A stretch of 64,000 nucleotides of DNA, from positions 1 to 64,000 of IMG/VR virus record IMGVR_UViG_3300030202_001434, one strand, 5' to 3'. Below, piece after piece: positions 5,480-14,500 of the stretch (positions are counted from its first letter, which is position 1; each line of letters begins with the position of its first letter). The notes under the pieces are model-generated. The model was not told the origin of the DNA, made no database searches, and saw only the letters and a program-made list of their open reading frames with translations. The position numbers were made by a program, and so were the translations under genes. This stretch comes from a virus.

Positions 5480-7888
5480 ATGCAAATAACTATATTTAAA
5501 GATATTAAAGAAACTTCTCAGCCTTTTTATAGAAATGTAGAAATAATAATTAAAAGAATTAGAGAAGGTTCATCAAAAGATCTTATTAAAAAAATTAGAT
5601 CAGAAAGGAATAAAGACAATATAAATAGATTAAAACAAAAACTTCCCGCAATTTGTTTTAGTGGTACATTCAATAAAAGAAACGACAATTCATTAAAAGA
5701 ACACAGCGGTTTAATTTGTTTAGATTTTGACGGATATCCATCTAACAAAGCAATGTTAATGGAAAAAGAAAAGCTTAGTAAAGACAAATATGTTTATTGT
5801 GTTTTTATATCACCAAGCGGAAAAGGTTTAAAAGCTTTAGTTAAAATTCCTGCTGACCCAGAAAATCATAAAAATTACTTCAATAGTTTAGAAGAGTATT
5901 TTAATTCAGAATATTTTGATAAAACCTCAAAAAATATATCAAGAGTTTGTTATGAATCTTACGATCCTTTAATACATGTCAATCATAATTCAAATACATG
6001 GGATCAAATTTATGAAGAACAATACACTGAGGTTGAAAAGAATGTAGATTTACCAACTATACCTATCACAGATGAAAATAAAATTGTAGATATACTTACT
6101 AAGTGGTGGCAAAAAAAATATCCAATGGTTGAGGGACAAAGAAACCATAATGTTTATGTTCTTGCGTCTGCATTCAATGACTTTGGTGTTTCAAAAACTT
6201 TAGCCGAGTATGTTTTAAATAGCTACGCTAGTCGAGATTTTAATAAAACAGAAATTAAAAGAACAATAACATCTGCTTATCAGCAAGTTCAGAACTTTGG
6301 TACAAAGTATTATGAAGATGAAGAAAAGGTTGATAAAGTTAGAGCTAAATTAAAAAGAGGAGTTCCAAAAAAAGAAATCCGATCTGAATTAGAAGATTCG
6401 AAAATTGAGATCGGGGTTATTGATAATGTTATTACTCGAATCGAAGAAGAACAATCGAACTCTAAGTTTTGGACACAATCTGACAAAGGTGTAATAAAAA
6501 TTGTACACATTTATTTTAAAAATTTTTTAGAAGAACATGGGTTTTATAAGTTTAATCCACAAGGAAGCAAGAATTATGTATTTGTTAAGGTTACTAATAA
6601 TTTAATTGATCATACATCTGAAAAAGAAATAAAAGATTTTATACTTAATTATTTAATTGATCTAGATGAATTTCAGGCATATAACTACTTTGCCGAAAAC
6701 ACACGGTATTTTAGAGAAGAGTTTCTAACCTTACTATCTTCTATTGATGTTTATTTTATCGAGGATACAAAGACTACAGCGTATCTTTACTTTAATAATT
6801 CTGCTGTTAAAATTACATACGACTCTATTACAGCAATAGATTATTTAGATTTAGGTGGTTATGTTTGGAAAGATCATGTAATAGACAGACCCTACATAAA
6901 ATGTGATTCTACTGATTGTGATTATAAAACATTTATCAATAACATATGCGGTAATGAAGATAGTAGGATTAAATCTATGAAGTCTACAATAGGATATCTT
7001 TTACATGCATGGAAAAATTTATCTTACTGCCCTGCAACTATTTTAAACGATGAAGTAATTTCAGATAATCCTGAAGGTGGAACAGGTAAAGGATTGTTTA
7101 TGAACGCTTTGTCACATATGAAGAAATTAGTTGTGATTGATGGTAAATCTTTTAATTTTGAAAAAAGTTTTGCTTATCAGCTTGTAAGCGCTGACACACA
7201 AATACTTTGTTTTGATGATGTTAGCAAGCATTTTAATTTTGAAAGGTTATTTTCTGTGGTGACAGAAGGATTAACTTTAGAAAAGAAAAATAAAGATGCA
7301 ATTAAAATACCTTTCAGCAAATCTCCTAAAGTGTGTATAACAACAAATTATGCTATAAAAGGTAAAGGGAGTTCGTTTGAAAGAAGAAAATGGGAGCTAG
7401 AATTAGCTCAACATTATACGAAAGAGTTTACTCCCTTAAAAGAGTTTGGTAAATTAATGTTTGGCGAATGGAATGAAGATGAATGGTGTAGCTTTGATAA
7501 CTTTATGATCGAATGTTTGCAAATTTATCTAGATCATGGTTTGATCAGAAGTCAGTTTGTTAATTTAAAAATCAGAAGATTGTCTGCTGAAACATGTCAT
7601 GAATTTATTGAGTGGTGTGGATTGGTTAAAGGTTTGCCCCCTAACGAAAAGTTAGTAGTAAATAAAAAAATATATAAGCAAGAGTTGTACATGGATTTTA
7701 TAGAAGACAATCCAGACTTTGCGCCTAAAGCTAAAATGACAGTCTCTAGAATAAAATTTAATAAGTGGCTTATTGCTTATAATCAATTTAAATATGATTG
7801 TGATCCTGAAGAAGGTAGAGATACTTCAAGATGGATAAGGTTCAGGCATAAACAAGAATTAGAAGTTAACGGAGAAATAGAATTTTAA
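5480..7888 (+). CDS. primase-helicase (VirE_N/BT4734-type primase plus SF3-like helicase)
   Basis: An 802-residue replication protein. The N-terminal region resembles the Bacteroidetes BT4734/VirE_N primase domain: Leu-Asp-Phe-Asp at 81-84 (metal ligands) and Ser-Pro-Ser-Gly-Lys-Gly-Leu-Lys-Ala at 111-119. A PriCT-like segment around 205-260 includes Gln-Arg-Asn-His. The C-terminal SF3/D5-like helicase has Walker A Gly-Gly-Thr-Gly-Lys-Gly (about 533-538), Walker B Cys-Phe-Asp-Asp (about 578-581) and a sensor/Arg-finger region (Thr-Thr-Asn, then Phe-Glu-Arg-Arg) around 617-632. It should both prime and unwind at the fork. No phage DNA polymerase is seen, so it probably works with the host enzyme. 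Confidence 0.8.
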   Translation: MQITIFKDIKETSQPFYRNVEIIIKRIREGSSKDLIKKIRSERNKDNINRLKQKLPAICFSGTFNKRNDNSLKEHSGLICLDFDGYPSNKAMLMEKEKLSKDKYVYCVFISPSGKGLKALVKIPADPENHKNYFNSLEEYFNSEYFDKTSKNISRVCYESYDPLIHVNHNSNTWDQIYEEQYTEVEKNVDLPTIPITDENKIVDILTKWWQKKYPMVEGQRNHNVYVLASAFNDFGVSKTLAEYVLNSYASRDFNKTEIKRTITSAYQQVQNFGTKYYEDEEKVDKVRAKLKRGVPKKEIRSELEDSKIEIGVIDNVITRIEEEQSNSKFWTQSDKGVIKIVHIYFKNFLEEHGFYKFNPQGSKNYVFVKVTNNLIDHTSEKEIKDFILNYLIDLDEFQAYNYFAENTRYFREEFLTLLSSIDVYFIEDTKTTAYLYFNNSAVKITYDSITAIDYLDLGGYVWKDHVIDRPYIKCDSTDCDYKTFINNICGNEDSRIKSMKSTIGYLLHAWKNLSYCPATILNDEVISDNPEGGTGKGLFMNALSHMKKLVVIDGKSFNFEKSFAYQLVSADTQILCFDDVSKHFNFERLFSVVTEGLTLEKKNKDAIKIPFSKSPKVCITTNYAIKGKGSSFERRKWELELAQHYTKEFTPLKEFGKLMFGEWNEDEWCSFDNFMIECLQIYLDHGLIRSQFVNLKIRRLSAETCHEFIEWCGLVKGLPPNEKLVVNKKIYKQELYMDFIEDNPDFAPKAKMTVSRIKFNKWLIAYNQFKYDCDPEEGRDTSRWIRFRHKQELEVNGEIEF

Positions 7889-7889
7889 T

Positions 7890-9125
7890 ATGGAACTTAG
7901 AGATTATCAAAAAGAAATTGTTAGATTAAGTGTAAATGTTTTAAAAGAACACAAATTTGTTTATCTTGCTATGGAAGTTAGAACTGGCAAGACACTTACG
8001 AGTTTGAGTATAAGTAAGACTCTTGCTGTTTCTAACGTTTTATTTATTACCAAGAAAAAAGCTATATCTAGTATCCAAGATGACTATGATCTTTTAAATC
8101 CAGACTTTGATATTACTATTATTAATTACGAATCTCTACATAAAATAGAGTGTTGCCCTTATGATGTTATTATTTGTGATGAGGCTCATGGTATGGGTGC
8201 ATATCCGAAACCTAGTCGTAGAGCAAAGCTTGTAAAGTCTTTAATAAAATTAAACAAAGATCCTTATGTTATTTTATTATCTGGCACACCAACTCCTGAG
8301 TCTTATTCCCAAATGTATCATCAGGTTTTTGCTATTGAAAAGAATCCGTTTAAACAGTATAAAAACTTTTATAAGTTTGCTCATCAGTATGTTAATATTA
8401 CTCAAAAAAAGATAGGGCCTACAAGTATTAATGATTATAGTGATGGCAAAGAGTCTATCCTTTATGAAATGAAACCATATATGGTGAGCTTCACACAAAA
8501 GGAAGCGGGTTTCAAAACTGAAATTACTGAAGAAATACTGACAGTTGCCATGCATGAGTCTACTCACAACATGGTGAAGAAGTTAAAAAAAGAAAGAGTT
8601 CTACAAGGACAAATAGAAGTTGTGTTAGCTGACACAGCTGTAAAGCTTATGTCTAAAATCCATCAGCTATATTCAGGAACTGTTAAGTTTGAAAGTGGTA
8701 GATCAGGTGTGACTGATTGGGCAAAGGCAAAATTTATAGATGCATATTTTAGTGGTAAAAAAATTGCAATATTCTATAAGTTCAAAAAAGAATTAGAGGC
8801 AATAACAGATATATATAAAGATAAGGTCACTACGGATCTAAAAGAATTTAAAGAAACAGACAAGTCAATAGCATTACAGATTGTTTCAGGTAGAGAAGGT
8901 ATAAGTTTAAAAGAAGCTGAAGCTTTAGTGTATTACAATATTGATTTTAGTGCTACAAGTTATTGGCAGTCAAGAGACAGGATGACTACTAAAGATAGAA
9001 AGTATAATAAAATATACTGGGTGTTTGCTGAGAATGGTATCGAACAACAGATATATAAAACTGTTATTAAGAAAAAAGATTATACTTTAAATCATTTTAA
9101 AAGAGATCTACTTACATTAAGATAA
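7890..9125 (+). CDS. SF2 DEAH-box helicase (SNF2-like)
   Basis: A 411-residue superfamily 2 helicase. Q-motif-like start Leu-Arg-Asp-Tyr-Gln (3-7); Walker A Met-Glu-Val-Arg-Thr-Gly-Lys-Thr (28-35), with Arg-Thr in place of the usual Gly-x; DEAH at 97-100; motif III Ser-Gly-Thr-Pro (131-134); and motif VI Gln-Ser-Arg-Asp-Arg (about 358-362). Small phage SF2 helicases remodel forks or recombination intermediates. It begins 1 nt after the primase-helicase and overlaps the VRR-NUC gene by 1 nt. Confidence 0.8.
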   Translation: MELRDYQKEIVRLSVNVLKEHKFVYLAMEVRTGKTLTSLSISKTLAVSNVLFITKKKAISSIQDDYDLLNPDFDITIINYESLHKIECCPYDVIICDEAHGMGAYPKPSRRAKLVKSLIKLNKDPYVILLSGTPTPESYSQMYHQVFAIEKNPFKQYKNFYKFAHQYVNITQKKIGPTSINDYSDGKESILYEMKPYMVSFTQKEAGFKTEITEEILTVAMHESTHNMVKKLKKERVLQGQIEVVLADTAVKLMSKIHQLYSGTVKFESGRSGVTDWAKAKFIDAYFSGKKIAIFYKFKKELEAITDIYKDKVTTDLKEFKETDKSIALQIVSGREGISLKEAEALVYYNIDFSATSYWQSRDRMTTKDRKYNKIYWVFAENGIEQQIYKTVIKKKDYTLNHFKRDLLTLR

Positions 9126-9367
9126 TGACAGAACAACAAATCCAAACCAAAAGAATTAAAGAGTTAGAAGCTGAAGGCTACTATGTTATAAAATTAATTA
9201 AGACTAATAAAAATGGGATCCCGGATCTTGTTGCGTTTCCAAAAAACTGTAATGTTTTGTTTTCTGAAATAAAAAAACCAACAGGTAAGGTATCAAAATT
9301 ACAAGAATATAGATTAAAAGAGTTAGAAAGTTATGGGTTCAGAACAGAAATATATAATGGAAAGTAA
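9125..9367 (+). CDS. VRR-NUC domain nuclease
   Basis: An 80-residue minimal VRR-NUC (PD-(D/E)XK-type) nuclease: Gly-Ile-Pro-Asp-Leu at 31-35, Glu-x-Lys at 48-50, and Gln60 after Lys-Val-Ser-Lys-Leu. Stand-alone phage VRR-NUC proteins are structure-specific nucleases, often beside a helicase as here. ATG overlaps the helicase stop. Confidence 0.8.
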   Translation: MTEQQIQTKRIKELEAEGYYVIKLIKTNKNGIPDLVAFPKNCNVLFSEIKKPTGKVSKLQEYRLKELESYGFRTEIYNGK

Positions 9368-9617
9368 AAAACAAGAGCTTGAAGAGGCTATAGAGTATTT
9401 TAATAATTATAAAAAAAACCTTATACAGTTTTTAATACATAGCACCGCGTATCCAGGAAATAAAAAAACATGGGGTAGAGTGCGTTTAAACCCTAACGAA
9501 ATATTAGGTATTCAAAAAGAGATAAGCAGGGTAGATTTGTTTATTTATGATCTTAAATTAATTAAAAATCCTAACATTTCTGTACTTAATTATTTAAATA
9601 ATAAACATTTAAATTAA
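9357..9617 (+). CDS. hypothetical protein, 86 aa
   Basis: The frame is open from an ATG at 9333, but the ATG at 9357 overlaps the VRR-NUC stop by only 11 nt and is preferred. The product (start Met-Glu-Ser-Lys-Lys) is helical, with a likely coiled coil in the first 30 residues. Unrecognised. GTTTAAAC at 9484-9491 shares 14 nt (GAGTGCGTTTAAAC) with the copy at 63695. Confidence 0.55.
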   Translation: MESKKQELEEAIEYFNNYKKNLIQFLIHSTAYPGNKKTWGRVRLNPNEILGIQKEISRVDLFIYDLKLIKNPNISVLNYLNNKHLN

Positions 9618-9636
9618 ATTTACTATCTTTATAAGC

Positions 9637-9870
9637 ATGCAATACGATTATAAAGACATCGAAAAGATCAGTAATTATAAAACCTGGTCTCGTAGAAAAA
9701 TAGTTGATGCACTACTTTCTATTGATTCAGATATGTATACTCAACTAGGTTTGGAATCCACTCCAAAAGAAATTAAACAAACTAAAATTAAATCTAAAAA
9801 CATTTACAAAACCATAAGCAAGGTAAATCCCAGGTTAGGTAAATTGTTTTTACAAGCAATGGATAATTAA
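9637..9870 (+). CDS. hypothetical protein, 77 aa
   Basis: Unrecognised basic 77-residue protein, helical. The sequence just upstream (TATCTTTA at 9624-9631) is close to a TAnnTTTG -7 box and would give a leader of a few bases, so a separate promoter here is possible. Confidence 0.6.
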   Translation: MQYDYKDIEKISNYKTWSRRKIVDALLSIDSDMYTQLGLESTPKEIKQTKIKSKNIYKTISKVNPRLGKLFLQAMDN

Positions 9871-9880
9871 ATAAAAAACT

Positions 9881-10003
9881 ATGGCACAAGGTGTAATTGA
9901 AAACGAAATTTTTGAACATTATAGACTTGAAGAAAAAAAAGTTGTTGATGCGAAGAAACTTCTCAAAGAAAAAGGTTATATTACAATAAAAAAGAAAATA
10001 TAG
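9881..10003 (+). CDS. small hypothetical protein, 40 aa
   Basis: A 40-codon frame from ATG at 9881 to TAG at 10001-10003 fills the space between neighbours (10-nt gap before, 3-nt gap after). Product is helical and charged, with a Lys-rich C-terminus. Spacing and absence of any other frame here support it; function unknown. Confidence 0.5.
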   Translation: MAQGVIENEIFEHYRLEEKKVVDAKKLLKEKGYITIKKKI

Positions 10004-10006
10004 CCA

Positions 10007-10201
10007 ATGGCTCATAAGATTTCAGTTGATGATGTAAATGCAATTAAGCACATTAATTATGTGACTAACAACTCTCACGACCTCGTAACTGAACTCTATG
10101 AAGACCTTATGGAGCGTGATCATAACCAAGCAAAGATCAAAGCCCAGAACATCTGTCAAATCATGACAGAGTTAATTCACTCTTTATCAGATGAAGTCTA
10201 G
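10007..10201 (+). CDS. hypothetical protein, 64 aa
   Basis: Unrecognised 64-residue helical protein, mildly acidic. It overlaps the metallophosphoesterase gene by 11 nt, suggesting coupled translation. Confidence 0.6.
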   Translation: MAHKISVDDVNAIKHINYVTNNSHDLVTELYEDLMERDHNQAKIKAQNICQIMTELIHSLSDEV

Positions 10202-11291
10202 GAAAGCTGAAGGCCCACGCCTTAGGTTGTCTATGGAAGAAGTAGACATGATAAGGGAGTTAAGAGCTAATAAGATAGATAACCTTAACGACAATTCTGC
10301 TCTAACCGATCATTTAAAAGAAAGAGGTATAGACAAGGATGATGTTATTAGTGTTAAACATTGGCAAAGCGCTAGCGGTGAGTATCGTTTTTCAATTGTA
10401 ACTAAAGAGAATTTAGGTATAAAAGAGAAAGATATATTTGATAAGGTAAATAAGTTTGTAGAAAATTATTCACCGACCTATACTCCAATAAAAAGAAAAC
10501 GTCAGGTGGATCCACATCTGCTTGTAATTAATCCTGCTGATATTCATATTGGTAAGTATGCTAAATCATTAGAGACTGGAGAAGAATATAATTCTGAAAT
10601 AGCAGTCAAAAGAGTTATGGATGGGTTATATGGATTGGTAGAAAAGTCACAAGGATTTGAAATAGAAAGAGTATTGTTTTGTATTGGTAATGATGTATTA
10701 CATATTGATAATGTTTATGCTACTACTACAAAAGGAACACACCAAGACACTGATGGTAAATGGTGGGAACATTATGAGCTTGCTTTAGCTTTGTATGTAG
10801 AGTGTATTGAAACGCTTCGTCAAATAGCTCCAGTAGATGTAGTTCATAGTATGAGTAACCACGATTATCAATCAGGGTTTCATTTAGCGCACACACTTCA
10901 AGCTTGGTTTAGAAAAGCTAAAGACGTTACATTTGATGTTAGTGTGGCGCACAGAAAGTATTATCAGTACGGCACTTCTTTAATAGGTATCGAGCATGGT
11001 GATGGTGCTAAGATGGATAACCTTCCGTTGCTTATGGCGCAAGAACAACCTGCAATGTGGGCTAATACTAAGACTAGATATTGGTATCTACATCATTTGC
11101 ATCATAAAGTAAAATATAAATGGAGAGACGCTAAGGACTTCATAGGAGTCACTGTAGAGTACATGAGGTCTCCTTCGGGTACTGATAGCTGGCACGCAAG
11201 AAAAGGCTATACAGGCGCTCCTAAGGCTTGTGAGGGCTTTATACACCATAAAGAACTAGGCCAGGTGGCTAGACTCACTCATTTCTTCTAA
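10191..11291 (+). CDS. calcineurin-like metallophosphoesterase (SbcD/Mre11-type fold)
   Basis: A 366-residue protein with the metallophosphoesterase motif series: Asp117-Ile-His119 (motif I), Gly-Asn-Asp at about 166-168, Asn-His-Asp at about 222-224, His-Gly-Asp at about 268-270, and a His-rich end motif Leu-His-His-Leu-His-His at about 301-306. The first ~105 residues look like an adaptor or DNA-binding part. Phage members of this superfamily act as nucleases or phosphatases; with the recombination block upstream I favour DNA end processing. It is the last gene of the early + strand block and overlaps the convergent gene by 36 nt. Confidence 0.75.
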   Translation: MKSRKAEGPRLRLSMEEVDMIRELRANKIDNLNDNSALTDHLKERGIDKDDVISVKHWQSASGEYRFSIVTKENLGIKEKDIFDKVNKFVENYSPTYTPIKRKRQVDPHLLVINPADIHIGKYAKSLETGEEYNSEIAVKRVMDGLYGLVEKSQGFEIERVLFCIGNDVLHIDNVYATTTKGTHQDTDGKWWEHYELALALYVECIETLRQIAPVDVVHSMSNHDYQSGFHLAHTLQAWFRKAKDVTFDVSVAHRKYYQYGTSLIGIEHGDGAKMDNLPLLMAQEQPAMWANTKTRYWYLHHLHHKVKYKWRDAKDFIGVTVEYMRSPSGTDSWHARKGYTGAPKACEGFIHHKELGQVARLTHFF

Positions 11292-11528
11292 TCTCATCAT
11301 TAGTTTTTTTGAATGCAACAAATCAGCACATTTCTCATACTCCTCTAAGTCTTCAAAGTATTCAATTAACTCATCAAACACCTCTTCATAATCATCTATA
11401 ATATCTTTAGTAGGATCAAATATTAAAGTAACTTTTATGTCACGATTTAATAATTGCTCGTACCCAACTTTGTTAGTTATTACATAATAACTTTGTAGCA
11501 TAAAAGTATGTTCATCGAAATGTTTCAT
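11256..11528 (-). CDS. hypothetical acidic protein, 90 aa
   Basis: Unrecognised acidic 90-residue protein, helical in the second half. Last gene of the late - strand block. Its start overlaps the stop of the 1860-residue ejection protein by 3 nt, so it is probably co-transcribed, and its last 36 nt overlap the convergent metallophosphoesterase gene. I find no terminator between the two transcription units. Confidence 0.6.
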   Translation of the reverse strand: MKHFDEHTFMLQSYYVITNKVGYEQLLNRDIKVTLIFDPTKDIIDDYEEVFDELIEYFEDLEEYEKCADLLHSKKLMMRLEEMSESSHLA

Positions 11529-14500
11529 AAGCCTAGATCTTTTTCAGTTTGAGATTTTTTCTTTTTATCAGGTCTAAATTCACTCGGCATTTCTTTTAAA
11601 GGAATATATGCCGCTTGAACTATAGCATTAATTTCTTTTTTACTAAAATTAATCTTTCTTCCCCTAAGTGTTCTTTCTATTTTTTCTGGATCTACCCCTA
11701 AAAGCAAAGCGGCTCTAATTTGTTCGTATGCATACAAAAAACTTTCTCTTCTTTGCTTGTTTGTTTTTTCATACAACTTAATTAAATCAGCAACTCCCTC
11801 CTCTGTAATTTCGTTTTTTCTTATAAAATTTCTAACATCATTATAATATTCTTTTTCTGCACTCATTTGAGCTTCTCTTTCTGGCTGTAAATTAAAATAC
11901 AATTGTCTTGAAACATCAACATCATAATCTCTTTTACCCAAGAGTTTTCCTATTTTAGATTCTGTAAGATTTCTTCCAGACAAGAAACCTTTTCCAAAAG
12001 CATCTTCAAGTTGCAACACTGCTCCTGGCAGTATAGCTCTTCTTACAAAAGGAACTAAAAAGTCATCAGTAAAGTCACCAGCTTTTCCTTTAGATTTTTT
12101 ATTTTCCAAAGCATCTACATAAGCTTGAACAACAAAATCAGGACTAGCAAATGTTCTTACTTGCTCAACAGCTAACCCTTCTAGCGCATCTTTCCAATTT
12201 TTTGACTGTAACAAAACGCTAATATTAGCTTCTAACAATTGATGCGGATCAAATGTTGATGCGTCTGTAAATTTTAGTCTACCATCTTCAGCTTGAGTTA
12301 TAATTAGTTTTTGATTTTTTTGCCAATCATAAACAAAATTTCTAATCGCCAGTTCCTTAGCTGATAGTTGACCGAAAGTTTGCGCCTCCTCTTCTTCAGG
12401 CTCTTCACCTTTAAATCCTAAACCAAATAAAGGTAAGAATCCTCCTAACACTTTACCGCCTAGTGCAGTGGCAGTGGTATAAAACGCACCATCTCTAAAA
12501 CCTATATACGACATTATATTAGTTATTTTTCTAATACCTTCTTTTCTTAATCGTTCTCCTTTTGCTTTATCTGATTTATCTTTAATAAGTTTATTACCTT
12601 CTACTATCATATTATAAGCGTTACCCACAGTATTGTAAGCTGTTCTATAAGATTCCGCTTGAAAAGAAATAAAGTTACCAGCTAATGGAAATGTTTTAAA
12701 AAATCTAGCTAACCCTGGTATTCTTGAATAATTTGGATATTGGTTTTTTACCATTTCTGCCGCTTTTTCTTGAACTTCTTTTAACTCATTTTCATTTAAA
12801 TCCTTTACTTCTTTATTAAACAAAACTTTAGATAAGCTTTTTGACTCTTGCTCATAACCCATAATTTTCCAAAAGTCATCTCCTATTCTATAGCTTTTTG
12901 CAGCTTTTTTATATAACTTCCCGCCAGTCTTACTCCATAAAAAACTAACCAAATTTTTTCTATAACTAGGCTCTTGTGACAATCTTTCAAACATGTCTCG
13001 TTCGTTATCAGCCTCATTTAATAAATCTTGTAATTCTCTTACATCTACATTCTGATCAATTATACCTAACTTATAATATTCTTCTAACGTTTTAGCTTGC
13101 TCTTCACTACTTTTATTATTCCATATAGCTTTTATACCCTTAGCGGCTTTTACATAACTACCAAAATTTAACTCTCCATTTACAATAGATATAGGAAGAT
13201 GTCCGTTAGCAATTGCAAAGTTTACGTTTGATAAAACGTTTATTAATTGAGTTGAAGGAGATAATATTGTTTTAGCAGCTCTTGGATATGCTACTAAAGC
13301 TTTCATATAAAAATCATAGATTCCTCTAGCTATTTTAGATTTAGTATCTTTACCTTCAGGTCTTGGAATTAAAGCTGATTTTTTTGGAAACAATGAATTC
13401 GCAATATCCGGATAGGTATACAACCCGTCTAAAGGAGAATAATTTTCATTATCTTTTGATGATATTCTATCCAACCCTTTTCGGTTAGGATCATTTTTGC
13501 TAAATATATATTTACCAATTCCATTTTCATAAACTGATTGTAAGAAATTAGCACTACTTAAAACTGAACCTACCTTAGTCATTGTTGTTAAGTAATTCGC
13601 TACGGGATCCGTAATCTCCCCATAAAGTTTTCTTATTGGTTCAGGAACTTCTTTTCTTTGTTTTAAAACTTTTAAATCCTTTCCACCACCTGTATATAAA
13701 TTTAAAAAATCTGTAGCCGAGGTTGGCTCTGCTAACAGGTCGTCTATTCTAGATTCTACCATTCTATTTAAAGTGTCTTCAAATTTTTCATTAGTCTTTT
13801 TAGACTCAGCTTCTACTTCTTTTATAAATTCCTTATCTTTCTTTATAAAATCTCTAGCTTCTTCTAAAACTTCTTGATCTAAAGTTTCTTTAAATTTATC
13901 ACCTTTAACCTTTCCTTCAAATAATCTGTAAGACCTCGTCACATATTTACCTAATTGACTTTTTATTGTTTCTTTTGCACCTTCTTTAGCTAAATTAGGG
14001 GTTTCTAAAACTTGCTGAGACATAGTGTCAATATCTGTTCTCATTTTCGAAACTACTTTTGCAAGTTGTTCGCTTATGTTTTTTATTTCTCCCTTTTTAT
14101 TTTTAAATACAATATCCTTAGCATCCATTTCACCTCTAAGCACCTTACCTAAATCTTCGTTTAATTTTTCTAAAGCTGCTTGATCTAGTTTTTTAGATTT
14201 TTTTAATTTTTCAAATAATCTGTTAAATTCTGTTGCAGTTTTTTCCGCTCTGAATACTATAGCATTATATTGATCACTCTTAGTTTCTTTAGCTTTGAAT
14301 ATACTTTTAGGAATATTACCAGCAGCTTGAAAAGCTTTTTTAGTGTAACTGTTTATAAAATTTACTGCCTTTGCTATTTTAGGGTTTTTCTTTGAATCTA
14401 TATTTACTTTTAATCCTTTAAATATTTTAGATAAAATAGGTACAGTAATTTCTGCGTCTCCATCAAGAGAAGTATAACCTTCTTCTCTCTGTGCTTCTTT

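Larger units (their letters stand above)
54..9491. repeat. dispersed palindrome GTTTAAAC, 11 copies in the early block
   Basis: Exact copies start at 54, 333, 628, 1306, 1851, 2398, 4281, 4831, 5249, 8348 and 9484. Nine of the eleven are followed by G. All lie in coding sequence but in different frames, so they are read as Arg-Leu-Asn in some genes (54, 333, 1306, 1851) and Phe-Lys-Arg in others (628, 2398, 4831). Selection therefore seems to act on the DNA word, not the peptide. Only four copies occur in the roughly 52 kb late - strand block (15349, 17315, 24975, 30442). Confidence 0.85.

Noticed and set aside
54-9491. Explanation of GTTTAAAC as restriction-avoidance or chance from AT-richness
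   Set aside because: Avoidance would deplete, not enrich, a palindrome, and AT-richness would enrich evenly over the genome rather than in the early block.
9794-10015. 73-codon - strand frame
   Set aside because: Antisense to two small + strand genes; Phe-rich composition expected from A-rich coding on the opposite strand.
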